A stretch of DNA of 9,945 nt from an uncultured Gemmatimonadota bacterium (GTDB lineage Bacteria > Gemmatimonadota > Gemmatimonadetes > Gemmatimonadales > Gemmatimonadaceae). Below, piece by piece: positions 1-5,821 of this stretch (position 1 is its first letter; each line of letters starts with the position of its first letter). The notes under the pieces are model-generated. The model did not search any database and was not told the DNA's origin. It worked only from the letters and a program-made list of their open reading frames with translations. The translations under genes were made by a program, and so were the position numbers. The stretch is taken from positions 1-9,945 of the forward strand of contig CAMLHT010000132.1 of NCBI GenBank assembly GCA_946479895.1, read 5' to 3'.

Positions 1-791
1 ATGTCGATCAGGGCGGTGATCTCCTCGCCGTGCTGCGCCTCGATGCGCGCGGCGACGTGGGTCTGGAGCCGCGACGCCATGTCCGCGATCTCGCCCTGCG
101 TCGCGATGGCGACCCCCTCGGCTGGCACGTGGAAGAAGATGAAATCGTCGTCGTTGGTGAAGCTCACCATCAGCTTCGCCGTCGTCCACGCGGTGCCGTC
201 GAGGAACTCGCGCACGGCGGCGGCGGTCGTTTCCAGCACCGCATCGAGCTTCTCCCAGCCGTAGATCTCCTCGATCTTCGTGTAGCGGACGAAGTTGAGG
301 TAGAGGACGATCAGCTCCCCGCGCTCCTTGAACTGGGCGCGAATGCGGTCGATCGCCACCGGTAGCGTCGGGAGCCCGGTGAGCGTGTCGTGCAGCATCT
401 CCTGGAACTCCACCCGCTCGGCGCGATCCAGCGCGCCCGGATTCGCGACGATCCCGCGCCCAAGCGCCGAGCGGATTCGGGCCGCGATTTCCTCGGTCGG
501 GGCGCCGCGCGTATACCACTCCTCGACGCGGAGCTCGACGACCCGGCGCCGCGCGGCCTCGTCCTCGACCGCGGCCACCACCGGAATGCCGATGCGATGG
601 GCGTATTCCGTCCAGCGCCTGAGCGCCGACGGATCCTGGTCGTGCAGGAGCACGAGTCGGACACCGGCGAACTCGGCTGGCTCCTCGGGCGGAAGCGCGG
701 GGAGGCGCTCGACGCGCCATCCGTCGAGGCGGGAAACCGCCTCGGCCACCGAAGGGTCGTCCGTGTCGGTCAGGAGGAGCGATTCACTCAC
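1..791 (-). CDS. Degenerate receiver plus degenerate GGDEF protein (partial, C-terminus off the left edge)
   Basis: 263 residues are visible from a GTG start at 791; the 3' end lies outside the window. Residues 1-113 fold-match a response-regulator receiver but lack its chemistry: the usual phospho-Asp after the hydrophobic strand is His50 (LVLLHDQDP), the conserved Thr is Ala, and the conserved Lys-Pro is Arg95-Gly96. Residues 134-223 align with a GGDEF domain: the entry motif DTLTGLP (135-141) is intact, but the metal-binding strand reads LYLNFVRY instead of LLDIDxFK, and the GGDEF loop is NDDDF (213-217). Diguanylate cyclase activity is therefore unlikely; a role as adaptor or as nucleotide-binding pseudoenzyme is inferred. 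It follows the response regulator by 18 nt in the same frame, so co-transcription is likely. An in-frame TTG at 797 is an alternative start; neither has a clear Shine-Dalgarno. The GTG is chosen because the domain begins right after it. Confidence 0.85.
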   Translation of the reverse strand, partial: MSESLLLTDTDDPSVAEAVSRLDGWRVERLPALPPEEPAEFAGVRLVLLHDQDPSALRRWTEYAHRIGIPVVAAVEDEAARRRVVELRVEEWYTRGAPTEEIAARIRSALGRGIVANPGALDRAERVEFQEMLHDTLTGLPTLPVAIDRIRAQFKERGELIVLYLNFVRYTKIEEIYGWEKLDAVLETTAAAVREFLDGTAWTTAKLMVSFTNDDDFIFFHVPAEGVAIATQGEIADMASRLQTHVAARIEAQHGEEITALID

Positions 792-809
792 TGCCAACCG
801 GCCCGTGGT

Positions 810-1211
810 TCACGACGCCTTGGCTCGCTGCATCGCCAGGTTGCGCTGCACCGTCGCCGCCAGGGTCGGCAGGTCGAATGGCTTCTCGACGTAATCGTCC
901 GCTCCGAGTTGCAGCGCTTCACGTTTGTCCTGCCATTCGTCGAGGGCCGTGACCATGATGATCCGCACGTTGCGGCCGAGCACCGGGTGCTGCTTCATGA
1001 GCCGGCAGACTTCCCAGCCGTCGCGGCCCGGCATCATGACGTCGAGCAGGACGAGTGCTGGCTGCACGGTCTCGAACAGCACGAGCGCCTCATCCCCGTC
1101 GTGCGCGACGGCGATCGGGTATCCGCGGATCTCAAGATACTGACGGATGATTTCCGCGTTGTCGTGATTGTCATCCACCACGAGGATCGGTGGAAGCTTT
1201 GCCTGGCTCAT
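810..1211 (-). CDS. Single-domain CheY-like response regulator
   Basis: A 133-residue protein that is a receiver domain and nothing else. All catalytic positions are present: acidic pair Asp13-Asp14 (ILVVDDN), phospho-acceptor Asp57 (LVLLDVMMPGRDGWEV), Thr88 (IIMVTA) and Lys110-Pro111 (YVEKPF). In this family a histidine kinase phosphorylates the Asp and the output goes through protein contacts, since no DNA-binding domain follows. The ATG at 1211 was chosen because the receiver fold begins seven residues later and an AGGGGG Shine-Dalgarno sits about 8 nt upstream; the frame stays open to 1265, but that extension is not domain-like. The following gene carries a pseudo-receiver and pseudo-GGDEF, making it the likely partner. 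No kinase is in the window. Confidence 0.94.
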   Translation of the reverse strand: MSQAKLPPILVVDDNHDNAEIIRQYLEIRGYPIAVAHDGDEALVLFETVQPALVLLDVMMPGRDGWEVCRLMKQHPVLGRNVRIIMVTALDEWQDKREALQLGADDYVEKPFDLPTLAATVQRNLAMQRAKAS

Positions 1212-1217
1212 TGAGTG

Positions 1218-1240
1218 GCCCCCTGCGCCCCTCAGGGGGC
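1218..1240 (-). promoter_or_regulatory. Hairpin covering the response-regulator ribosome binding site
   Basis: On the minus strand, GCCCCCTG (1240-1233) and CAGGGGGC (1225-1218) form a perfect 8-bp inverted repeat around a 7-nt loop AGGGGCG. The 3' arm contains the AGGGGG Shine-Dalgarno of the response-regulator gene, whose ATG begins 6 nt after the arm. If it folds in the mRNA it would hide the ribosome binding site. The pairing is directly visible; a regulatory role is inference. Confidence 0.55.
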
Positions 1241-1268
1241 AAGTAGCAAGCCACCCGCGGGCCATCGG

Positions 1269-1296
1269 CCAAACCTTGGTACCACAAGGACTTTGG
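1269..1296. repeat. Imperfect inverted repeat upstream of the response regulator
   Basis: CCAAACCTTG (1269-1278) pairs with CAAGG plus TTTGG (1285-1289 and 1292-1296), a 10-bp dyad with a 2-nt bulge (AC) and a 6-nt centre GTACCA. It is followed by a 6-bp inverted repeat GCGGGC/GCCCGC (1296-1301 and 1318-1323). It lies 58-85 bp upstream of the minus-strand ATG at 1211, a position suited to an operator or leader structure. The minus-strand copy contains AAGGTTTG, which resembles the Bacteroidota -7 element TAnnTTTG. Function is not shown by the sequence. Confidence 0.35.
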
Positions 1297-1465
1297 CGGG
1301 CGACTCAGCATGGCAGAGCCCGCTCCTGAAACGTCATATGGGACCTGAAAGAAGTAAGGAAATCCCCTTGTCGGGCCGATGCCCCGGCCCCACAATGGCG
1401 AGATCCTGCGGGCTGGGGCCGACGAAGGCCTTTCACCGCGGACATCAACTCATTTCCCCCACGAA

Positions 1466-2731
1466 ATGTCCAGACACTCATCGTACCAGCGGCGTATCCG
1501 GCTGGCGGCGGCCGCGCTCCTCGGTGCCACCTCGCTCGCGGCAGCGGCCTGTGACAGCTCCACGGATCCGAGCAGCGACGTCGTCCGCCTGGAGATCACC
1601 CAGAGCCCGCTCTCGCAGCCAAGGACCAACATGCTGCGCGGCGTGACCCTCAAGCTGATCGCCGTCCCCATCAGCTCGAGCGAGAACTTCGTCGACCTGC
1701 CGATCACCTGGTCGTCGTCCGACAACACGCGAGCGACGGTCGACGCCAACGGTCTGGTCACCACGGTCGCCGGCGGCGACGTCACCATCTCGGCCACTGC
1801 GGGCGGCAAGACGGGCACGTATGACATCAACGTCCAGTACCCGGTCGGTACGGTCGCGGTCAGCCCGACCGGCCAGTCCATCCGCCAGGAAGGCTCCGTC
1901 ACGATGACCGCGACGCTCACCGGGACCGACGGCAAGCCGGCCGTGGGCCGCACCGTCACGTGGAGCTCCTCGAACACCGACGTCGCCACCGTGAACGCTT
2001 CCACCGGCGTGGTGTCCGGAGTCGCCGATGGCGTCGCCAATATCATCGCGACCAGTGAAGGCGTCAGCGGCCAGACGGCTGTGACGGTGGCGGGCCTGCC
2101 CGTCATCTCCACGATCACCGTCGCCACCACCGGCGCCGCCTTCGCGGCGGTCGGCGGGACGAAGCAGCTGACGGCCACGGCCAAGGCGCAGTCGGGAACG
2201 ACGATCTCGGGCACCACCTTCGCCTGGACGAGCTCCAGCGCGACCGTTGCCACGGTCGATGCCGCTGGTCTCGTGACCTGCCTGAGCGCGGGCAGCTCTA
2301 CGATCAGCGCCACCGCTGACAATGGAGTTGGAACCAACGTGAGCGGCAGCCTGGGCGTGACCTGCGCGACGCCGCTGGTCTTCGACGTCAGCATGCCGGT
2401 CGGGGATATCGCCGAGTCGGGAATCGCGACCTATGCGGTGGTCGTGCCGGCGGGCACGACGAGCCTCACCGTCACCACCTCGGGTGGCAGCGGTGACTCG
2501 GACATGTACGCCTTCAGCCCGAGCCAGACGCCCGGAACGCTGAATACGTCGGGGAGCGCCTACCCGAACTATCCGGCGAGCACCTTCACGGCAGTCTCGG
2601 GCAACGCGGGCAACGGTGAGTCCATCACCATCTCCAACCCGGCGGCCGGCACGTGGCGGTTCATCTCGTACGCGTTCACCGGCGGTGGCGCGGTGAGCGG
2701 CATGAGCGTCATCGCGACGAAGCAGCCGTAA
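1466..2731 (+). CDS. Surface or periplasmic lipoprotein with three Ig-like (BIG2-type) repeats and a PPC domain
   Basis: 421 residues from the ATG at 1466. The N-terminus is a lipoprotein signal peptide: Arg-rich start, a hydrophobic Ala/Leu run, then SLAAAAC with the lipid-bearing Cys29. Three Ig-like repeats follow at about 40-125, 127-208 and 213-300, each with the hallmark pattern TWSSSnxxxATVdaxGxVtxvaxGxxxIxA. The C-terminal 303-418 resembles a bacterial pre-peptidase C-terminal (PPC) domain: YAVVVPAGTTSLTVTTSGG, GDSDMYAF, and NPAAGTWRFISYAFTGGG. Cys272 and Cys300 are the only other cysteines and could form a disulfide. Such proteins usually mediate adhesion or surface structure; no catalytic domain is present. 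The frame is open back to 1379, but the signal peptide fixes the start. No good Shine-Dalgarno precedes the ATG. Confidence 0.88.
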   Translation: MSRHSSYQRRIRLAAAALLGATSLAAAACDSSTDPSSDVVRLEITQSPLSQPRTNMLRGVTLKLIAVPISSSENFVDLPITWSSSDNTRATVDANGLVTTVAGGDVTISATAGGKTGTYDINVQYPVGTVAVSPTGQSIRQEGSVTMTATLTGTDGKPAVGRTVTWSSSNTDVATVNASTGVVSGVADGVANIIATSEGVSGQTAVTVAGLPVISTITVATTGAAFAAVGGTKQLTATAKAQSGTTISGTTFAWTSSSATVATVDAAGLVTCLSAGSSTISATADNGVGTNVSGSLGVTCATPLVFDVSMPVGDIAESGIATYAVVVPAGTTSLTVTTSGGSGDSDMYAFSPSQTPGTLNTSGSAYPNYPASTFTAVSGNAGNGESITISNPAAGTWRFISYAFTGGGAVSGMSVIATKQP

Positions 2732-2745
2732 GCTGGTTCGTCAGG

Positions 2746-2784
2746 AAATCGAAAGGCGGGCCCGCGGGCGCGCCTTTCGATTTT
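2746..2784. terminator. Bidirectional intrinsic terminator between convergent genes
   Basis: AAATCGAAAGGCG (2746-2758) and CGCCTTTCGATTT (2771-2783) form a perfect 13-bp stem, with further GC pairing possible inside (GCCCGCGGGC). A T-run flanks the stem on both strands. It sits 15 nt after the stop of the plus-strand Ig/PPC lipoprotein and 27 nt after the stop of the minus-strand barrel gene, so it can serve both. Confidence 0.85.
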
Positions 2785-2810
2785 CCGGCCGCCCTGTCGG
2801 CTGGAACGGG

Positions 2811-3488
2811 CTAGCGTCCCAGCTTCATGGAAAGCCCGATTCCCCAGGACGCCCCCCGCGGTCCGACCTCGGAGGCTGCGGCGTTGCCGCCGGACTCACC
2901 GCCCAGGGTCAGGCCGAAGCGGGAGCTGATGCCCACGTCGAGCCCGTAGCCTATCCGGAACGCGCCGGTGTTGCCGGCATCACCGGAGTGATAGTGGTAA
3001 CCCGGGTCGACGTACACCGAGAATCCACGGCCGCTCGTGCCGATCGCCTGGCGGTACCCGATGGCCAGGCCCGCCGGGATCACCATCCGCGACATCAGGC
3101 TGTCGGCGGCGGTCTTGCTGGTGCCCGCCCCGCCACCGATACCCGCGAAGGCGGCGATGCCGAGCCTGCCCGACATCATCTGCATGACGGGCATGGCCAC
3201 GCGGGCACCATACACCGCGCGTCCCTTCTGGCCGGTGGACGACTGGTAGCCCGCCCCGCCGCTGAATTGGAAGCGGCCGCTCGCGGGCGCCCAACCGAGC
3301 GCCCCCGCGTAGACCGAGCTTCCCGATCCCCCGGCGATGTCCGCGGCCACCACGATGCCCGGGGCGGCCCAGGCGTTCTGGAGAACCGGGGCGCCCGGCA
3401 TCTGCGCGCCGGCGTGAAATGAAAAAAGCGCCAACGCCAGCGTTGCGCCTGCCCAGACGGGAGTTAATTGCCTGCGTGCCGAACTCAT
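2811..3488 (-). CDS. Exported small outer-membrane beta-barrel-like protein
   Basis: 225 residues. The signal peptide is clear: basic start (SSARRQ), hydrophobic core to about residue 24, then cleavage after AGA (Ala28, before Gln29). The mature part is rich in Gly, Ala and Ser with alternating polar/hydrophobic stretches (VYAGALGWAP, FQFSGGAGYQ, LGIAAFAGIGGG, AFRIGYGLDVGISSRFGLTL) and ends in a strand, SWGIGLSMKLGR, typical of small outer-membrane barrels such as the OmpA-like or OmpW-like types. It contains no cysteine. The function is unknown; pore, anchor or adhesion roles are all possible. The ATG at 3488 is preceded by an AGGGT Shine-Dalgarno about 8 nt upstream. It converges with the Ig/PPC lipoprotein and diverges from the plug-like lipoprotein gene. 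Confidence 0.8.
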   Translation of the reverse strand: MSSARRQLTPVWAGATLALALFSFHAGAQMPGAPVLQNAWAAPGIVVAADIAGGSGSSVYAGALGWAPASGRFQFSGGAGYQSSTGQKGRAVYGARVAMPVMQMMSGRLGIAAFAGIGGGAGTSKTAADSLMSRMVIPAGLAIGYRQAIGTSGRGFSVYVDPGYHYHSGDAGNTGAFRIGYGLDVGISSRFGLTLGGESGGNAAASEVGPRGASWGIGLSMKLGR

Positions 3489-3635
3489 GCGACTTACCCT
3501 GGATAGATGTAAGGGTGCGGGGTTGCAATCCTCATGCTTCGTGCGCCCGGGAGAGGGTCGCCCGCCTCACGAAAAGCACTGGCAGCGCTCTGGACCATGC
3601 GTCACTATTCAGGAATCATCTCAATCGGAGGACTT
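3489..3635. other. Divergent intergenic region between the barrel and plug-like lipoprotein genes
   Basis: 147 bp that must hold promoters for both flanking genes. I found no convincing -35/-10 pair on either strand. An imperfect dyad AGCACT-GGC-AGCGCT lies at 3575-3589. Nothing else stands out. Confidence 0.5.
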
Positions 3636-4097
3636 ATGCGCGCCAACGTATTCGGCGTAGTGGGTTTGCTGGCGTTGGGAGCCTGCGCCAGCCGTCCGGC
3701 CGCCGTGGCCACTGGAGCCGAGGCCACCCAGGCCTCGGCGCCGACACGCAACCGCGACGTCATCACGAAGGAAGAGCTGACCGCCCCATCCGTGGCGTCC
3801 CTCAGCGTGCTCGACGCGGTCCGGTCGCTGCGCCCGCACTTCCTCACGGTCCGCGGCAACAACACCATGCCGGCCAAGAGCGGCAACGATCCGATCGGCG
3901 GCACCCAGCTGGTCGATCAGGAGTCCGGCAAGGTCCACGCGTCGATCGACGGTAGCAAGATCGTTCCCGTGGAAGAGCTGGCGGGCATTCGTGCCGGCAC
4001 GGTGGTCGAGGTGCGATTCCTCAGCCCGGCGGCCGCAATGCAGCGGTTCGGCGGCACGTCGCGCCAGGGCCCCGTCATCCTCGTCAAGACGATGTAA
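3636..4097 (+). CDS. Small lipoprotein resembling a free-standing TonB-receptor plug domain
   Basis: 153 residues from the ATG at 3636, preceded by GGAGG only 4 nt away. A lipoprotein signal peptide ends in LALGAC with the lipid-bearing Cys17. After a Ala/Thr-rich linker (18-40) the mature domain shows a plug-like pattern: DVITKEEL (41-48), AVRSLRPHFLTVRG (61-74), a short strand VHASIDG (100-106) where receptors have VxVDG, ELAGI with VEVRFLSP (115-131), and MQRFGGTSRQGPVILVKT (135-152), which parallels the ALYGSRASNGAVVITT end of TonB-dependent plugs. No barrel or transporter follows. The resemblance comes from motif reading, so the family call is tentative. An in-frame ATG exists at 3534, but the lipobox and GGAGG argue for 3636. 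The role is unknown; TonB-receptor accessory or decoy functions are speculation. Confidence 0.82.
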   Translation: MRANVFGVVGLLALGACASRPAAVATGAEATQASAPTRNRDVITKEELTAPSVASLSVLDAVRSLRPHFLTVRGNNTMPAKSGNDPIGGTQLVDQESGKVHASIDGSKIVPVEELAGIRAGTVVEVRFLSPAAAMQRFGGTSRQGPVILVKTM

Positions 4098-4121
4098 TCC
4101 CCGGCGCTACACGGCTTTTCA

Positions 4122-4179
4122 GCACGACCTTCCGCACGCTTTTTCCGCACGATCCGTTCGCACGACCTTCTCGCACGCT
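4122..4179 (+). repeat. Short near-identical direct repeats (GCACGACCTTC-CGCACGCT)
   Basis: GCACGACCTTC followed by CGCACGCT occurs at 4122-4140 and again at 4160-4179 with a single inserted T; a third, partial unit CGCACGATCCG lies between them. It is located in the gene-free space after the plug-like lipoprotein and before the susD terminator. The repeat is visible in the sequence; it may be a slippage product or a binding-site cluster. Confidence 0.6.
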
Positions 4180-4242
4180 CGACGCTCGATCTCCAGAGGG
4201 CGTGCTCGACGACGTGCTGAACGACGTCCTGGGCTCAAAGAA

Positions 4243-4276
4243 AGAAGGGCACACCGGAATCCCGGTGTGCCCTTCT
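4243..4276 (-). terminator. Intrinsic terminator of the susCD operon
   Basis: AGAAGGGCACACCGG (4243-4257) and CCGGTGTGCCCTTCT (4262-4276) form a perfect 15-bp stem with a 4-nt loop. On the minus strand it begins 22 nt after the susD stop and is followed by a T-rich tail (TTCTTTG). It could also stop plus-strand transcription from the plug-like lipoprotein gene, although the plus-strand tail is less T-rich. Confidence 0.9.
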
Positions 4277-4298
4277 CGCTTGTCCTACTGATTCCCTG

Positions 4299-5798
4299 CT
4301 ACTTGTCCCACCAGACCTTCGTGGTGGTCTTGTCCTCGCCCTGACGAGCGATGGCTTCGTCCAGGCCGGCCTGGTTCACCGCCTGCTCCGACGGCGGATA
4401 CAGCAGGCGCATCGCGATACCCGGGGCGTCGCTGTACATCCGCGGACCGGGGACGATCGACGCCGGGTAACCCGTCCGGCGCCACTCGCTCCAGGCCTCG
4501 GTGCCCTGGGTGAAGAGCGCGATCCACTTCTGGAGGCCGATCTGGGCCAGACCCGTCGCCGGGTTGAAGGCCACACCCGGCTGGGCGAGGTACGCCGTCG
4601 CTTCCGCCGACGTGCCGCCCCACTGGAGGATCGAGGCGGTCACGCCCTCGTTGTAGAACCCGGCAGCCTGCGCGGCATTGAGCCCGCCCCAGCCACGCAT
4701 CGCGGCTTCCGCCTTGATGAACGAGACCTCGGCGTACGTCATGATGTATGACGGCGTCGCCTTGCCGGCCGACGTGCCGAAGGTGCCATACGTCGTCGCG
4801 CCGGGATAGAAGATCGCGCCCGGGCGGGACGTCGTGTTGAAGTAGGTGGCCGTGTAGGTGTTGTCGAGGCCGTTCTGCATGCCCGCGTACACCGTCGGAT
4901 CCGCCTTGGTCGGCTGCGCGTAGACCTTCAGGCGCGGGTCGGCCAGCGCGTTCATCGTGTCGACCAGCGTCTTGGCCATGCGATGGTCATCGCGGCTGGC
5001 GAAGTTGGCCGCCCACGGGTTGTCGTAGATGCCGTCGCCAGGCCACTTGAAGAGCGCGTTGTCGGCGTTCGACGTGAACGTGCCGGCGGCAAAGGCCGCC
5101 GTCAGCTCCGCCTGGGCCTTGGCCGCGTCGGCCTGCGACAACCGCATGGCCATCCGGGCGCGCAGCGAATTGGAGAGCTTGATCCACTTCGTCACGTCAC
5201 CCTTGTAGATCGGGTCGGACGACCCCAGACCCGGATCGGCGGCGGTGTTGCCACCCGCCATCGACGTCGAGGCGGCCGTCAGCGACGACAGCATGCCGTA
5301 GTAGATGTCCTTCTGGGCATCGTACGTCGGCTTGAAGTTCGGGGTGCTGGCGTCGCCCTTCAGCGCCTCGCTGTAGGGCACGTCGCCCCACAGGTCGGTC
5401 AGGTTCTGGAAGACCCACTGCTGCATGACCGTCGCCGGGCCCGAGGTGCTGGGCAGCGTCGAGGCACCGTCGATGATCTTCTGGTAGTCCTCGAGCGGAC
5501 CGACGTACAGGCCGTTGAACAGGTTGTTCAGGGTCGTCGGGCGGATGTGCCCGCGATCCTCGTCGATGTACTGGATCTGCGCGATGTGCTGCGCGAACAG
5601 TGACGTCAGCGACAACGTGTTGAAGGAGTTCTGCAGCGTCTGCATCGACGACCGCGTGGCGCTGGTGAACAGCGGCCCGGCAGGCGCGGTCGTCGGACTG
5701 TTCGGGTTCTGGTTGAGGGCCGTCAGATCCGTCTTGCATGCCACTGCCGTGACAAGCGCGAGGACCGCGACCGACGCTCGAGCGATTTTGATCTTCAT
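4299..5798 (-). CDS. susD: SusD/RagB-type nutrient-binding outer-membrane lipoprotein (SusD_2-like)
   Basis: 499 residues from the ATG at 5798. The signal peptide ends in LVTAVAC with lipid-bearing Cys21, which would anchor it on the outer membrane. Family landmarks in order: LNQNPNSPTTAPAG (28-41), LWGDVPYSEAL (136-146), DVTKWIKLSNSLRARMAMRL (201-220), TYAEVSFIKAEAAMRGW (354-370), QKWIALFTQGTEAWSEWRR (423-441) and RLLYPPSEQAVNQA (464-477). These fit the SusD_2-type branch with its TPR-like helical core. In this family the protein caps the SusC channel and captures ligand. It starts 23 nt after the susC stop, so the two form an operon; an AGGGG Shine-Dalgarno lies about 10 nt upstream. The frame is open to 5948 inside susC, but the lipobox fixes the start. 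The ligand is unknown; glycans and peptides are both possible. Confidence 0.94.
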   Translation of the reverse strand: MKIKIARASVAVLALVTAVACKTDLTALNQNPNSPTTAPAGPLFTSATRSSMQTLQNSFNTLSLTSLFAQHIAQIQYIDEDRGHIRPTTLNNLFNGLYVGPLEDYQKIIDGASTLPSTSGPATVMQQWVFQNLTDLWGDVPYSEALKGDASTPNFKPTYDAQKDIYYGMLSSLTAASTSMAGGNTAADPGLGSSDPIYKGDVTKWIKLSNSLRARMAMRLSQADAAKAQAELTAAFAAGTFTSNADNALFKWPGDGIYDNPWAANFASRDDHRMAKTLVDTMNALADPRLKVYAQPTKADPTVYAGMQNGLDNTYTATYFNTTSRPGAIFYPGATTYGTFGTSAGKATPSYIMTYAEVSFIKAEAAMRGWGGLNAAQAAGFYNEGVTASILQWGGTSAEATAYLAQPGVAFNPATGLAQIGLQKWIALFTQGTEAWSEWRRTGYPASIVPGPRMYSDAPGIAMRLLYPPSEQAVNQAGLDEAIARQGEDKTTTKVWWDK

Positions 5799-5821
5799 GT
5801 ATGAGTTTCCCCTGTTGGCGA

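Noticed and set aside
1450..2394. A 314-residue open frame antisense to the Ig/PPC lipoprotein
   Set aside because: No recognisable family and no ribosome binding site; the plus-strand gene has a lipobox and clear domains.
3489..3535. TTGCAA and TATCCA spaced by 17 nt as a promoter for the minus-strand barrel gene
   Set aside because: The -10-like hexamer would lie about 10 nt before the ATG and overlap the Shine-Dalgarno, leaving no workable leader.
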